Origin: Thermus tengchongensis
GTDB taxonomy: Bacteria > Deinococcota > Deinococci > Deinococcales > Thermaceae
NCBI RefSeq assembly: GCF_021462405.1
Contig: NZ_JAKEDU010000004.1
Coordinates: forward strand, 1 to 64,000
Length of the DNA stretch: 64,000 nt
Reading direction: 5' to 3'
Shown: positions 19,298 to 28,338 of the stretch, in pieces
How the letters are laid out: each line of letters starts with the position of its first letter
Position numbering within the stretch: position 1 is the first letter of the stretch
Made by a program: the position numbers and the translations under genes
The notes under the pieces: model-generated
What the model was told of the DNA's origin: nothing
The model's database searches: none
What the model saw: the letters and a program-made list of their open reading frames with translations, nothing else

Positions 19298-20406
19298 CAC
19301 CGCTGCACCTCCTTCTTGAGCTGGCTTGCCAGGTAGGGGATGACCACCACGGCCACCAAGAGCAAAAGAAGGATACCGATGGCCGCGCCCTTGGCGAACT
19401 GGTTCCCCCGGAAGGCCAGGAGGTACATGTAGATGGCGGGCACATCCGTGGGGGCGTAGTCCAGCCCGGCCATGGCGAAGATGAGGTCAAAGATCTTCAA
19501 GGCGATGTGCCCCAGGACGATCATGGCCGAAAGGGTGATGGGGGCGAGGAGGGGGAAGATCACGTGGCGGTAGGTCTGCCACTCGCTGGCCCCGTCCACC
19601 TTGGCCGCCTCCAGCACCTCCACCGGGATGCCCCGTAGCCCCGCCAGGTAGAGGGCCATGGTGTATCCTGACATCTGCCACACCGCCGCCAGGATCACCC
19701 CCACCAGGGCCAGGCTGAAGCCGTGGGGCTCGGGGTAGGGCAGAAGCTGGACGTGCCGCCCTAGCGTGAAGGCCCAAAGGAGGAGCACGCTTGCGGAGAG
19801 GAGGCTCCAGAAGCGCCGCTTCCCTTCCCCTGCCCGGTGGGCCTGCCAGCCCAGGTAGAGGAGGACCAGGCCCACCACGAAGGCGGTGTAGAGGGGAAGC
19901 TGGTTCCAGTCAAAGACCAGGACCTGCGCCCGGGTGGTGAGCCAGGGAAAGCCGAGGGGGGGTAGGCCGAAGAGGGTGGGCAGGACGTTCACGCCCCCCT
20001 GCGGCTGCAAGAGCCAGCGCCAGATGGTGCCGGTGACCACGAAGGAAAGGGCCATGGGGAAGAGAAAGACGGTGCGGAAGAAGCCTTCCCCTTTGGGCCC
20101 CCGGTCCAGGGCCACCGCCAGGAGGAGGCCCAGGCCCAGGCTCCCCCCCATGAAGAAGAGGGTGAAGAAGATGAGGTTGACCACGCTCTGGCGAAAGCGC
20201 ACGTCCACGAAGCCGGTGAAGAGCTCCCGGTAGTTCTCCAGGCCCACGAAGCGGAGTTCGGGCCTTAGGGCCAGGGCCTGGGCGGGGTTTTTCCCCCAGT
20301 CCGTGAAGGACACCCAGAGGTTTTGTCCGATGAAGCCGTAGACGAAGATGCCCACCGCCACCAAGGAGGGGAGGAGGACCAAGAAGGCCGTGATGCGATC
20401 GCGCAT
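19297..20406 (-). CDS. Glucose/mannose ABC transporter permease 1 (MalF type)
   Basis: 369 residues with a first membrane segment at about 8-28, a long periplasmic/soluble insertion, and the EAA loop [27 protein letters not shown]. Pairs with the MalG-type gene with which it overlaps. Start ATG 20406 is preceded by AAAGGA. It follows the binding-protein gene after a strong hairpin at 20424-20451, so permease levels are likely kept below those of the binding protein. Confidence 0.9.
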   Translation of the reverse strand: MRDRITAFLVLLPSLVAVGIFVYGFIGQNLWVSFTDWGKNPAQALALRPELRFVGLENYRELFTGFVDVRFRQSVVNLIFFTLFFMGGSLGLGLLLAVALDRGPKGEGFFRTVFLFPMALSFVVTGTIWRWLLQPQGGVNVLPTLFGLPPLGFPWLTTRAQVLVFDWNQLPLYTAFVVGLVLLYLGWQAHRAGEGKRRFWSLLSASVLLLWAFTLGRHVQLLPYPEPHGFSLALVGVILAAVWQMSGYTMALYLAGLRGIPVEVLEAAKVDGASEWQTYRHVIFPLLAPITLSAMIVLGHIALKIFDLIFAMAGLDYAPTDVPAIYMYLLAFRGNQFAKGAAIGILLLLLVAVVVIPYLASQLKKEVQR

Positions 20407-20416
20407 AAGTCCTTTG

Positions 20417-20451
20417 GGGAAAAGCCCGTGGGGGCTTTTGCCCCCACGGGC
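20417..20451 (-). terminator. Intra-operon terminator between binding protein and permease genes
   Basis: A perfect 12-bp stem (20424-20435 with 20440-20451, GCCCGTGGGGGC and its complement) with a 4-base loop. On the minus strand it is followed by TTTTCCCC. It lies between the binding-protein stop (20461) and the permease start (20406), a classical position for partial termination that gives excess binding protein. Confidence 0.8.
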
Positions 20452-20460
20452 CGAGGGGTT

Positions 20461-21696
20461 CTAGCGGCCCAGACCCACCTGGTTGGCGATGGCCTGGGCG
20501 GCGTTGGCCGCCGCCTGCGGGTTCTTGCTCTGCAAGAAGATCTCCATCACCGTGCCGAACTGGCTCATGAAGCTCTCCGGCGCCACCGCCCCGTGGACCA
20601 GGGAGCCCACGATCCGGTTCGTCTTCCAATCCTTCATGGCCGACTGGCCGTAGGCGTTGTACTTGGCGGGGTCGGAGTCCAGCCTTGCGGCGATGGAGCC
20701 CTTCAGGGGGTTAAAGGTGTCCTGGCCCTCCTTGGAGCCCACCAGCTTGAGCCAGTTGATGGCGTTTTGCCGGTTCTTGGCCCCCTTGGGCAGGCCAAAG
20801 GAGTCGGAGAGCATCATGAAGATCCCGGAGGTGCCGGGGGAAGGGGCCCAGGCGAAGTCGGTGCCGGGCCTGAGCTTCAAGGTGGTGCTCATGTAGCCTG
20901 CGGCCCAGTCGCCCATGATGTTGAAGGCGGCTTTGCCCTGCACCACCCGGTCCACCGCCTGCTGCCAGGAAAGCCCGGCGGCGTCCTTGTTGGCGCAGTC
21001 CAGCACCTTGCCGAAGGTTTCCCACACCGCCACCGCCTTGGGGTCGGTGAACTTCAGCTTGCCGCTCCAGAGGTTGGCCCAGCCGTCCGCGCCCAAGGTG
21101 GCCAGGGCCACGCTCTCCCAGAGGTGCTGCTGGGTCCAGTTCTCCCCCAGGGCCAGGGGCGCCTCGAGGCCCTTCCGCTTCAAGGTCTGGCAGGTGGCGA
21201 GGAACTCCGCCCAGGTCTTGGGTGGGGTCACCCCCCATTCCTTCAGCTTGGCGGGGATGTACCACATGACGTTGGAGCGGTGGATGTTCACCGGCACGCT
21301 CCAGATGCCGCCCTTGTAGGAGAGGAGGTCAACGAGCCCCTTGGGGAAGGCCTGGAGCCAGCCTTCCTGCTTGAAGAGGGCGGTGAGGTCCTCCATGCGG
21401 TCGGCCACCACCCAGGTGCCGATGAGCTCCTGTCCCGCGTGCACCTGGAAGGTGTCGGGCGGGTCGCCGCCCAGCATGCGGGTCTTCAGCACCGCCTTGG
21501 CGTTGACCCCAGCGCCGCCGGTCACGGTGGCGTTGATCACCTCCACCCCGGGGTACTTCTGCTTGTAGAGCCGGATGAGGGCTTCCAAAGCCGGGCCCTC
21601 GTCCCCTGCCCACCACGAGAAGATCTCCAACTTGCCCGTTTGGGCCAGGGCGTTAAGCCCCAAGGCCACGCCGATCGCCAAAAGCCACTTCCTCAT
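20461..21696 (-). CDS. Glucose/mannose-binding protein of an ABC transporter
   Basis: 411 residues, collinear with the structurally characterised T. thermophilus glucose/galactose-binding protein (for example [62 protein letters not shown]). A Sec signal peptide (about 1-18, ending ALA-Q) exports it to the periplasm. The sugar-stacking Trp residues ([20 protein letters not shown]) are present. ATG 21696 has an excellent GGAGGT site; the longer frame extends into the ROK gene. It overlaps the ROK gene's 3' end by 44 bp. Confidence 0.93.
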   Translation of the reverse strand: MRKWLLAIGVALGLNALAQTGKLEIFSWWAGDEGPALEALIRLYKQKYPGVEVINATVTGGAGVNAKAVLKTRMLGGDPPDTFQVHAGQELIGTWVVADRMEDLTALFKQEGWLQAFPKGLVDLLSYKGGIWSVPVNIHRSNVMWYIPAKLKEWGVTPPKTWAEFLATCQTLKRKGLEAPLALGENWTQQHLWESVALATLGADGWANLWSGKLKFTDPKAVAVWETFGKVLDCANKDAAGLSWQQAVDRVVQGKAAFNIMGDWAAGYMSTTLKLRPGTDFAWAPSPGTSGIFMMLSDSFGLPKGAKNRQNAINWLKLVGSKEGQDTFNPLKGSIAARLDSDPAKYNAYGQSAMKDWKTNRIVGSLVHGAVAPESFMSQFGTVMEIFLQSKNPQAAANAAQAIANQVGLGR

Positions 21697-22846
21697 ACCG
21701 ACCTCCATTGCGACGTGGGCGTTCCGCCCACAGGCCGCCCAGCTCAAAAAACCTCGCCAAAAAGAGGCTGGCCCCCCCTACCGCTGGGGCCAGGTGGCCG
21801 TAGACCGAAGGGCGCACGGGGAGGTCCCGGTGGGCCTCCAAAAAGGCGTGGGTCCGAAGGGACTGACGCAGGGGGGCTTCCAGGTACGGGAAGAACTCCG
21901 CCGCCTTTCCCCCTACCACCACCAAGGCGGGGTCGTAGGCCACGGCCAGGTTGGCCAGGAAGCGGCCCAGGGCCTCCCCTAGGTGGCGGATGGCCTCGAG
22001 GGCCTTGGCCTCCCCCTCCTTGGCCTGCCGGAGGAGGGCCTCGAGGTCCTCCGCCTGGCCTCCCAGGGCCTGGTGGTGGGCCAGGAGGTTGCCCAATCCC
22101 AGCTCCGTTTCCAAGCACCCCCTGCGGCCACAAGCGCAGGTTTTTTCCCCCTGGCCCAGCCAATGGCCCACCTCCCCTGCGGCCCCGCCTGCTCCCCGGA
22201 GGAGGCGGCCTTCGGCCACCACCCCTACCCCCAAACCGGTGCTCAGGACCAGGTAGGCTAGGTTGGCCTCCCCGTGGAAGAAGACCTCAGAGAGGGCCGA
22301 GGCCTTGGCGTCGTTCTCCGCAGCCACCGGAAGGGGAAACTCCTGGAGGAGAGGCTTGAGGTCTAGGCCACGCCAGCCCAGGTTGGGGGCCAGAAGGAGG
22401 CGGTCTTCCACCACCACCCCAGGCAGGGTGAACCCCAGGCCCAAGGGCCCAGGCACGTGGGGCCAGACCTCGGCAAGAAGCCGTTCCAGACGTTCCTTGG
22501 GACCGGCCTCCCGGGGGTGGCGCCACTCCTTGGCCCACAGGACCTCCCCCCGCCAGTCCAGGGCCAGGAGCACTGTCCCCTCCACCCCGAGCTCCGCTCC
22601 CAGGGCGAAGCGGGCCCGGGGCCTGAGGTGCAGGAGGGTACCGGGCCGGCCCAGGGGAGGGGAGGTGGAGGCCCCTTCCTCCAGAAGGCCTTCCTGCAGG
22701 AGCTCGTCCACCAGGCGGCTGACCGCGCTCTTGGCCAGGCCTGTGAGGCGGGATAGGTCGGCCCGGGTGAGGGGGCCCTTGCGCAGGTATCCCAGGATGG
22801 CCCTGCGGTTCAGCCTGCGGATCTCCTGCGTGTCGCCCTTGCGCAC
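21653..22846 (-). CDS. ROK family transcriptional repressor (sugar operon regulator)
   Basis: 397 residues. An N-terminal winged helix ([38 protein letters not shown]) is fused to a ROK sugar-binding domain with [26 protein letters not shown] and the zinc motif [10 protein letters not shown]. In such proteins sugar binding releases the operator. Start GTG 22846 is chosen because AAAGAGGTGGGAG precedes it and the longer frame runs through the promoter. It is first in the glucose transporter operon, so it most likely represses its own promoter and releases it on glucose. Confidence 0.88.
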   Translation of the reverse strand: MRKGDTQEIRRLNRRAILGYLRKGPLTRADLSRLTGLAKSAVSRLVDELLQEGLLEEGASTSPPLGRPGTLLHLRPRARFALGAELGVEGTVLLALDWRGEVLWAKEWRHPREAGPKERLERLLAEVWPHVPGPLGLGFTLPGVVVEDRLLLAPNLGWRGLDLKPLLQEFPLPVAAENDAKASALSEVFFHGEANLAYLVLSTGLGVGVVAEGRLLRGAGGAAGEVGHWLGQGEKTCACGRRGCLETELGLGNLLAHHQALGGQAEDLEALLRQAKEGEAKALEAIRHLGEALGRFLANLAVAYDPALVVVGGKAAEFFPYLEAPLRQSLRTHAFLEAHRDLPVRPSVYGHLAPAVGGASLFLARFFELGGLWAERPRRNGGRYEEVAFGDRRGLGA

Positions 22847-22853
22847 CTCCCAC

Positions 22854-22906
22854 CTCTTTAGTTCGTTCTCGGCACTAAGTAAAGCACGGGCGTGTTCCGG
22901 TGTCAA
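22854..22906 (-). promoter_or_regulatory. Promoter and probable ROK operator
   Basis: On the minus strand TTGACA (22901-22906) and TTTACT (22878-22883) are 17 bp apart. Overlapping and following the -10 is an imperfect inverted repeat, CTTTACTTAGT ... ACTAAAG, like the TTTAGTT/AACTAAA operators of ROK regulators. This would let the encoded ROK protein shut off its own operon. Confidence 0.6.
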
Positions 22907-22981
22907 GGCCTTGTCAGTTCCCGGCCTTAGGCCTTAGCCTTTCCCTAAGGCCCGCTAGGGCCCCAAAGCCAGGTCCCGTTG

Positions 22982-23113
22982 CCCTGGTGCCTGGGCGCGT
23001 AGTCCAGGCTTAAAGTGGGGAAGTCCGGTGCAAGTCCGGCGCTGTCCCGCAACGGTAACCGGCCAAGCTTTGCGCCCCGCTTCGCAGGCCGGAAGCCCGA
23101 ATACCTGCCAGGG
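22982..23113 (+). ncRNA. Cobalamin riboswitch
   Basis: The conserved core is complete: GGGAAGTCCGGTGCAAGTCC (23018-23037), then GCGCTGTCCCGCAACGGTAA, and the B12-box-like end GAAGCCCGAATACCTGCC. The outer stem P1 pairs CCCTGG (22982-22987) with CCAGGG (23108-23113). It sits just upstream of btuFCD and is followed by an intrinsic terminator, so adenosyl- or other cobalamins should switch off transcription of the importer. Confidence 0.95.
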
Positions 23114-23183
23114 CCGCCCGTCAGACCCCAAGGCGGGCACCTCACGCGGATGGGGGAGCGATGGGGGCTTAAGAGCCTTTTCG

Positions 23184-23213
23184 GCCCCTGCCGCTTTCCG
23201 GCAGGGGCTTTCC
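23184..23213 (+). terminator. Riboswitch expression-platform terminator
   Basis: A 9-bp perfect stem (23184-23192 with 23200-23208, GCCCCTGCC/GGCAGGGGC) and a 7-base loop, followed by TTTCC. It lies between the cobalamin aptamer and the btuF ribosome-binding site (GGGAGGT, ~23247-23253), which points to control by premature termination. Confidence 0.75.
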
Positions 23214-23257
23214 CTACCTCTCCCAGGCCTGGCCCTAGCGGCCTTAGGGAGGTAGGC

Positions 23258-24112
23258 ATGAAGAAGCTACTGGCGTTTCTGACGGTCCTTCTGGCGCTGG
23301 CCTTCGCTTTTCCCCTTACCCTCACCGACGACCTGGGGCGCACGGTCACGGTCAAGGCGCCGCCCAAACGGATCGTCACCATGTTGCCCTCGGTGACGGA
23401 GACGGTGTGCGCCCTGGGGGCCTGCGATCGCCTCGTGGCCACCGACGACTACTCCGATTGGCCCGAGCGGGTGAAGGCCCTGCCCAAGGCCGGGGGGCTC
23501 TACAACCCCAACCCCGAGCTCATCGTGGCCCTTAAGCCGGACCTGGTCTTGGTTTCCAAGTACGGCCGGCTTTACGAGACCCTGGAGCGGGCGGGCCTTA
23601 CCGTGTATGCGGTGCGCACGGAGACCTACGAGGACATCTTCCGCACCACCCGCACCTTGGGGAAGCTCCTGGGCCTCGAGGGCCAGGCGGAGCGCCTGGT
23701 GGCCCAGATCCAGCGGGAGGTGTACCAGGAGGAAGCCCGGGCGGCCAAGGCCAAGGACCGGCCGAGGGTCTACTACGAGATCGACCCTACCCCCTACACC
23801 GTGGGCCCGGAGAGCTTCATTGGGGTCCTCATCCAGAAGGCCCGGGGGGTAAATATCGTGCCTAAGGAGCTCGGGCTCTTTCCCAAGATCGCCCCGGAGT
23901 TCGTGGTGGAGAAGAACCCCGAGGTGATCGTGGCCACCTACCCGGGTGCCCTGGAAACCATCCGGACGAGGCCTGGATGGAGCCGGGTGCGGGCGGTCCA
24001 GACGGGGCGCATCTGCGTGTTCACTGGGGGCCAAGACAGCCTCCTGTCCCGCCCAGGCCCCCGGGTGGCCCAGGGGCTTAGGCTTCTGGTGGACTGCTTC
24101 CATGGACGCTAG
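23258..24112 (+). CDS. btuF: Cobalamin ABC transporter substrate-binding protein
   Basis: 284 residues: Sec signal peptide (about 1-18), then a class III binding protein (Fe/B12 type) with TLTDDLGRTVTV, RIVTMLPSVTETVCALGACDRLVATDDYSDWP and the long connecting helix. It binds corrinoids in the periplasm and hands them to BtuCD. The longer open frame starts inside the riboswitch; ATG 23258 has a strong GGGAGGT. Function is assigned from the riboswitch plus the downstream FecCD-type permease and ATPase. Confidence 0.9.
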   Translation: MKKLLAFLTVLLALAFAFPLTLTDDLGRTVTVKAPPKRIVTMLPSVTETVCALGACDRLVATDDYSDWPERVKALPKAGGLYNPNPELIVALKPDLVLVSKYGRLYETLERAGLTVYAVRTETYEDIFRTTRTLGKLLGLEGQAERLVAQIQREVYQEEARAAKAKDRPRVYYEIDPTPYTVGPESFIGVLIQKARGVNIVPKELGLFPKIAPEFVVEKNPEVIVATYPGALETIRTRPGWSRVRAVQTGRICVFTGGQDSLLSRPGPRVAQGLRLLVDCFHGR

Positions 24113-24115
24113 GCC

Positions 24116-25144
24116 ATGACCCAGGCCCTTCCTTTGGCCCTTAGGCGGAGCCTGGTCCTCCTGTGGCTGGTTTTCCTTCTGCTTGTGGCCCTGGTGCTGG
24201 GGGTGGCCCTAGGCACGGTTAGCCTTTCTCCCCTCGAGGTGGTTCAGGCCCTCTTGGGCCAGCGGGAAAACCCCATTGTCACCGAGATGCGCCTGCCCCG
24301 GGTCCTGGGGGGGATGCTGGTGGGGGCGGCTTTGGGGGTGGCGGGGGCGGCTTTCCAGGGGCTTTTCCGCAATCCTCTGGCCGACCCCTACCTCATGGGC
24401 TCGGCGGCGGGGGCAGCCTTCGCTGTAACCCTTCTGGCTAGCTTTCTGGGGAGTCTAGCCCCTGGCTTTGCCCAGCACGCTGTTTTTCAGGGCTTACCCC
24501 CCTCCGCCACCCTCTTCGGGTTCCTGGGGGCCTTTTCCGCCACCCTGCTCACCCTGGTCCTGGCGGGAGGAGCAGCCCGTACCGGGGAGCTGGTCCTGGC
24601 GGGGGTGGTGGTGGGGAGCGTCCTGACCGGGGCCACCACCTACCTGATGCTCCAGGACGCCGACCGGGTGCGGGCGGTGTTCGCTTACACCCTGGGGAAT
24701 CTGGCCTTTTTGGGTTGGCCAGGGGTGAAGGTTCTGCTTCTCTTTTTCCTACTGGCCCTTCCCCCGCTTTTGCTGTTGGGCCGGGTGTTGAACGCCCTCC
24801 AGCTGGGGGAGGAGGTGGCCAAGAGCCTGGGACTGCCCCTAGAGGGCCTTAAGCTCTTTCTCCTTCTTACCGCAAGTCTCCTGGTGGCTGCAGCCGTGGC
24901 CCAGGCGGGGATCATTGGTTTCGTGGGGCTGATCACCCCCCACCTTTTGCGGCGGTTTCTGGGGGAGGATTACCGGTTGCTCCTGCCGGCCTCCGCCTTG
25001 GGCGGGGCGGTTCTGTTGGCCCTGGCGGACCTTTTGGCCCGCACCCTTACCCGGCCGGCGGAGCTTCCCGTGGGGGTGGTCACCACCCTTCTGGGGGGGC
25101 CCTTTTTCCTCTATCTGATGTGGAGGCGGCGTGGCAGGGCTTGA
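24116..25144 (+). CDS. btuC: Cobalamin ABC transporter permease
   Basis: 342 residues, FecCD/BtuC family with about ten membrane segments. Diagnostic stretches: EMRLPRVLGGMLVGAALGVAGAAFQGLFRNPLADPYLMG, GAATYL-type mid region, and the ATPase-contact GIIGFVGLITPHLLRRFLGEDYR. It forms the channel for corrinoids in the inner membrane. Three bases after btuF; overlaps btuD by 14 bp. Confidence 0.93.
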   Translation: MTQALPLALRRSLVLLWLVFLLLVALVLGVALGTVSLSPLEVVQALLGQRENPIVTEMRLPRVLGGMLVGAALGVAGAAFQGLFRNPLADPYLMGSAAGAAFAVTLLASFLGSLAPGFAQHAVFQGLPPSATLFGFLGAFSATLLTLVLAGGAARTGELVLAGVVVGSVLTGATTYLMLQDADRVRAVFAYTLGNLAFLGWPGVKVLLLFFLLALPPLLLLGRVLNALQLGEEVAKSLGLPLEGLKLFLLLTASLLVAAAVAQAGIIGFVGLITPHLLRRFLGEDYRLLLPASALGGAVLLALADLLARTLTRPAELPVGVVTTLLGGPFFLYLMWRRRGRA

Positions 25145-25883
25145 GGCCAGGGGGATCGTGGGTCCCTATGCCCTTTTGGGGGTGGACCTGGCCGTAAGGC
25201 CAGGGGAGTGGGTGGCCCTCCTAGGCCCCAACGGGTCGGGCAAGAGCACCCTTCTTAGGGTGATGGCGGGGCTTCTTTGGCCTAAGGCCGGGGAGGTCTT
25301 TTTGGAGGGAAAGCCCCTTCGGGCTTATAGGAGCTATGTCCGGGGCCGGCTCCTCGCCTACCTGCCTCAGGGGGGGCCTTACCCGGAGGGGCTTTTGGTG
25401 GAGGAGGTGGTGCGCCTGGGAAGGCTTCCCCACCTGGGCCTTTGGGGACGGGAGGGGCGGGAGGATGGGGAAGCGGTGGAGTGGGCCTTGGAGGTTACGG
25501 GGGCTTCCCGCTTCCGGGGCCGGTACCTGGGTAGCCTTTCCGGGGGGGAGCGCCAGCGCGTCCTTCTGGCCAGGGCCCTGGCGGCCAGGCCCCGTTACCT
25601 CCTTCTGGACGAGCCCACCACCTTCCTGGACTTGGAATACCAGGGGGGGTTGCTGGCCCTCCTGCGGGGCTTGGTCGCTAAGGGAATGGGGATTCTCGCC
25701 GTCCTCCACGACCCTAATCAGGCAGCCATGGCTGACCGGGTGGTGGTGCTCAAGGGGGGAAGGCTTTTGGCGGAGGGAAGGCCGGGGGCGGTTTTCACCG
25801 AGCCCCTTCTCCAAGGTCTTTATGGCCCTGGGATTCGGGTGGCCCACCTCATGGGGAGGCCCCATGTCTACTTGGACGGATAG
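25131..25883 (+). CDS. btuD: Cobalamin ABC transporter ATP-binding protein
   Basis: 250 residues with Walker A GPNGSGKST, Q-loop YLPQGG, signature LSGGERQR, Walker B YLLLDEPTTFLDLEYQ and H-loop VLHDPNQA. It drives cobalamin import with BtuC and BtuF. GTG 25131 lies inside btuC and is preceded by GGAGGCGGC. The 3' end overlaps a small unknown gene by 20 bp. Confidence 0.92.
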   Translation: MAGLEARGIVGPYALLGVDLAVRPGEWVALLGPNGSGKSTLLRVMAGLLWPKAGEVFLEGKPLRAYRSYVRGRLLAYLPQGGPYPEGLLVEEVVRLGRLPHLGLWGREGREDGEAVEWALEVTGASRFRGRYLGSLSGGERQRVLLARALAARPRYLLLDEPTTFLDLEYQGGLLALLRGLVAKGMGILAVLHDPNQAAMADRVVVLKGGRLLAEGRPGAVFTEPLLQGLYGPGIRVAHLMGRPHVYLDG

Positions 25884-26175
25884 GGCCAGGCTTTACATCC
25901 GGGGCCGCGCTTTCCTCCTGGACCTTGGGGAGGAGGTGGCCTTTTACACGGAGTCCGGGCCCAAAAGGGCCCGCTACCTCCTGGTGGGTAGGCTTTCCCT
26001 GCCCGAGCGCTTGCGGCTTGGCCTGCCCCGGGAAGGGGTTCTCCACTACCCTTTGCCGGTGGACCCCTTGGCCTTTGAGTGGGAAGGGGAAACTTTGATC
26101 CTTCCAGGGCTCAGGGTGTATCTGGGAGGGCCTCCGGCCTTTGTGGAAACCCCTTACTACGCCTGGCGGCTGTAG
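25864..26175 (+). CDS. Small unknown protein encoded at the end of the btu operon
   Basis: 103 residues starting at ATG 25864 within the btuD 3' end, in another frame. No signal peptide or membrane segment; probably beta-rich (RARLYIRGRAFLLDLGEE, REGVLHYPLPVDPLAFEW). I recognise no domain. The overlap with btuD suggests coupled translation and perhaps a link to cobalamin handling, but this is inference only. The longer frame reading back through btuD is an alternative-frame artefact. Confidence 0.55.
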   Translation: MSTWTDRARLYIRGRAFLLDLGEEVAFYTESGPKRARYLLVGRLSLPERLRLGLPREGVLHYPLPVDPLAFEWEGETLILPGLRVYLGGPPAFVETPYYAWRL

Positions 26176-26227
26176 GGCTTGGGGTTGCCGAGCCCTCCGG
26201 GAGCTCCGAAGAGGGGCCCGCTAGCCC

Positions 26228-26277
26228 TTGACGGAGAGGCAGGCCACGGGGTAGGGTGAGCTTACCGACCATTCGGT
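26228..26277 (+). promoter_or_regulatory. Promoter with TetR-type operator upstream of SDR gene
   Basis: TTGACG (26228-26233) and TAGGGT (26252-26257) are 18 bp apart. Immediately downstream, over the start site, is the inverted repeat ACCGA-CCAT-TCGGT (26264-26277), the form recognised by several TetR-family repressors of fatty-acid and phenylacetate genes. The regulator is not encoded in this window. The following gene has a good GGGAGGT site. Confidence 0.5.
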
Positions 26278-26299
26278 CGCCAAACACGGGAGGTGGCGG

Positions 26300-27037
26300 A
26301 TGCGGCTTAAGGACAAGGTGGTGCTGATCACGGGGGCGGCCCACGGGATCGGCCGGGCTACCCTGGAGCTCTTTGCCCGGGAGGGGGCCAGGCTGGTGGC
26401 CTGTGATCTGGAGGAGGAGCCCCTAAGGGAGGCGGCGGCAGCCACGGGGGCCTTGGCCCTTCCCATGGACGTGGCCGACCCTGCTTCGGTGAAGAGGGGG
26501 TTCCGGGAGGCCCTTCAGGCCATGGGCCGCCTGGACGGGGTGGTGCACTATGCCGGCATCACCCGGGATAACTTCCACTGGAAGATGCCCCTGGAGGACT
26601 GGGAGGCGGTGCTCCGGGTGAACCTCACGGGGAGCTTCCTGGTGGCCAAGGCGGCCTCCGAGGCCATGCGGGAGCGGAATCCTGGTTCCATTGTGCTCAC
26701 CAGTTCCCGGGTGTACCTGGGTAACCTGGGGCAGGCCAACTATGCGGCTTCCAAGGCGGGGGTGGTGGGGCTTACCCGCACCCTGGCCCTGGAGCTCGGG
26801 CGGTACGGGATCCGGGTGAACGCCCTGGCTCCGGGGTTTATTGAAACTCGGATGACGGCTAAGGTACCGGAGAAGGTGCGGGAGAAGGCCATTGCCGCCA
26901 CCCCCTTGGGCCGTGCCGGCCAGCCCATAGAGGTGGCCTACGCCGCCTTGTTCCTTGTTTCCGATGAGTCCAGCTTCATCACCGGCCAGGTACTCTTCGT
27001 GGACGGGGGTAGAACGGTGGGGGCCGCTCCTGCCTAA
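26300..27037 (+). CDS. Short-chain dehydrogenase/reductase, 3-oxoacyl-ACP/CoA reductase type
   Basis: 245 residues, classical SDR: TGAAHGIGRA nucleotide motif, the NAG-equivalent HYAGITRD, catalytic Ser in LTSSRVYLG, YxxxK in YAASK, and APGFIETRMTAKVP. Closest in style to FabG/PhaB, which reduce 3-oxoacyl groups with NADPH. It stands alone rather than with fatty-acid synthesis genes and has its own promoter with a TetR-like operator, so a role in fatty-acid degradation or storage is as likely as in synthesis. Ends 11 bp before a repeat element. Confidence 0.85.
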   Translation: MRLKDKVVLITGAAHGIGRATLELFAREGARLVACDLEEEPLREAAAATGALALPMDVADPASVKRGFREALQAMGRLDGVVHYAGITRDNFHWKMPLEDWEAVLRVNLTGSFLVAKAASEAMRERNPGSIVLTSSRVYLGNLGQANYAASKAGVVGLTRTLALELGRYGIRVNALAPGFIETRMTAKVPEKVREKAIAATPLGRAGQPIEVAYAALFLVSDESSFITGQVLFVDGGRTVGAAPA

Positions 27038-27048
27038 GGGTAGGGAGG

Positions 27049-27154
27049 CTAAGTACCCCGTCGTGGCTTGCGCCACGACGGGGGCCCCAAAGAGGGCATG
27101 AGCGCGCCGCTTTGGCTTTGACCGGTGGGGCAACCTTTGCGTGCGGATGCTTAG
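27049..27154 (+). repeat. MITE-like element, copy A (106 bp)
   Basis: Begins CTAAGTACCCCG and ends GTGCGGATGCTTAG, imperfect terminal inverted repeats. Inside, CCCCGTCGTGGC and GCCACGACGGGG (27055-27078) form a 12-bp stem with a 4-base loop; a second paired region involves GGCCCCAAAG and CTTTGGC. Nearly identical to four other copies in the window (33822, 34931, 37653, 47403). Located between the SDR and serine hydrolase genes, only 17 bp from the start codon of the latter. No clear target-site duplication. Confidence 0.85.
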
Positions 27155-27171
27155 GTTCCTAAGGGGGAACC

Positions 27172-28338
27172 ATGGATTTTTCCCGGCTGGATGGTTTTTT
27201 GAAGAGGCAGGTGGCTGAGGGCCTTCTTCCCGGGTACGTGGCCCTGGTGGCCCGGGGGGGAGAGGTGGTCTACCAGGGGGTGGGGGGGTATCTGGATCCC
27301 GAAAGGGCTCTTCCCATGCGGGAAGACGCTCTTTTCCGCATCTACTCCATGACCAAGCCATGGGTTTCCGCCCTGGCCCTCACCTTCCTGGAGGAGGGTA
27401 GCCTTTCCCTCATGGACCCTGTGGAAAAGTACCTGCCGGGGTTCGCCGGGGTCAAGGTGGGGCGGGAAGTGGGGGAGGAGGTGGCCCTCGAGGCCCTGAG
27501 GGCGCCGGTTACCGTTTATGACCTTCTGCGCCACACGGCGGGCTTTACCTATGGGGTCTTCTTCCGCTCCCCGGTGAAACGGCTCTACCTGGAGGCGGGG
27601 GTGGACCGGTTTGACCTTTCCCGGGAGGATTTTCTTGAGCGCCTGGCCGCTTTGCCCCTGCGTTTTCAGCCGGGAGAGGCCTTTGAGTATGGGCTTTCCA
27701 CCGATGTGCTTGGACATCTTTTGGAGGTGCTTGCGGGGAGGAGCCTGGCGGAGCTCTTGGAGGAACGGGTGTTCGCTCCCTTGGGGATGCGGGACTCGGG
27801 TTTTTGGGCCAGGGATCCCACCCGTTTGGCAAAGCCCTTTCCCCAGGACCCGGAAACGGGCAGGTCCATCCGCCTCATCCCTGTGGAAGCGGAGCCCCCC
27901 CGGTATGCGGGGGGCCTGGGCGGGGTGAGCACGGCCTGGGACTACCTGCGGTTCCTGGAGGCCCTGCGCACGGGCCGGGGTGTGTTGCACCCGAGCCTGT
28001 GCCGCCTCATGACCCAGGACCACCTGGGCCCCCTTTACGAGGCCGGGTTGCGGCGGGGCCTCGAGTACGCCCCAGGCCCGGGCTACGGCTTCGGCCTGGG
28101 GGTGGCGGTGCGTTTGGGCCCTGGGGGTCTGGCTCCGGGAAGCCCCGGGGACTTCTACTGGTGGGGGTTTGCCGGCACCTACTTCCTGGTGGATCCCGCC
28201 CTAGAACTGAGCGCCTTGCTTTTCACCCAAGCCCCCAATCTCCTTTCCGTGTTGGAACCGGAAAAGGCTCTTCACTCCCGGCTTGGGCAGCGGCTTGGCC
28301 TGGCCTTCCGCACCCTGGTTTACGGGACCTTTTCCTGA
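27172..28338 (+). CDS. Serine hydrolase, beta-lactamase class C / EstB-like fold
   Basis: 388 residues with the SxxK motif SMTK near residue 60 (YSMTKPWVSALALTFLEEG), a Tyr motif in EAFEYGLSTDVLG, and a late segment DFYWWGFAGTYFLVDP corresponding to the third motif. Such proteins are mostly esterases, lactonases or D-amino peptidases, not true beta-lactamases. No signal peptide is evident, which suits an intracellular esterase. RBS AAGGGGG sits right between repeat copy A and the ATG, so any dedicated promoter would have to lie in the repeat or further upstream. Confidence 0.85.
   Translation: MDFSRLDGFLKRQVAEGLLPGYVALVARGGEVVYQGVGGYLDPERALPMREDALFRIYSMTKPWVSALALTFLEEGSLSLMDPVEKYLPGFAGVKVGREVGEEVALEALRAPVTVYDLLRHTAGFTYGVFFRSPVKRLYLEAGVDRFDLSREDFLERLAALPLRFQPGEAFEYGLSTDVLGHLLEVLAGRSLAELLEERVFAPLGMRDSGFWARDPTRLAKPFPQDPETGRSIRLIPVEAEPPRYAGGLGGVSTAWDYLRFLEALRTGRGVLHPSLCRLMTQDHLGPLYEAGLRRGLEYAPGPGYGFGLGVAVRLGPGGLAPGSPGDFYWWGFAGTYFLVDPALELSALLFTQAPNLLSVLEPEKALHSRLGQRLGLAFRTLVYGTFS

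Noticed and set aside
20323-22359. A 678-residue frame antisense to the glucose-binding protein and ROK genes
   Set aside because: Low-complexity Gly/Pro/Arg translation without domains, opposite to two well-recognised genes.
27049-27154. The repeats as ordinary rho-independent terminators
   Set aside because: The hairpin could terminate, but ~100 bp of shared sequence with inverted ends, found in both orientations and also upstream of genes, exceeds what a terminator needs.
27172-28338. A true beta-lactamase conferring resistance
   Set aside because: The SxxK motif is shared by esterases and peptidases, and there is no signal peptide, so the broader serine hydrolase call is safer.
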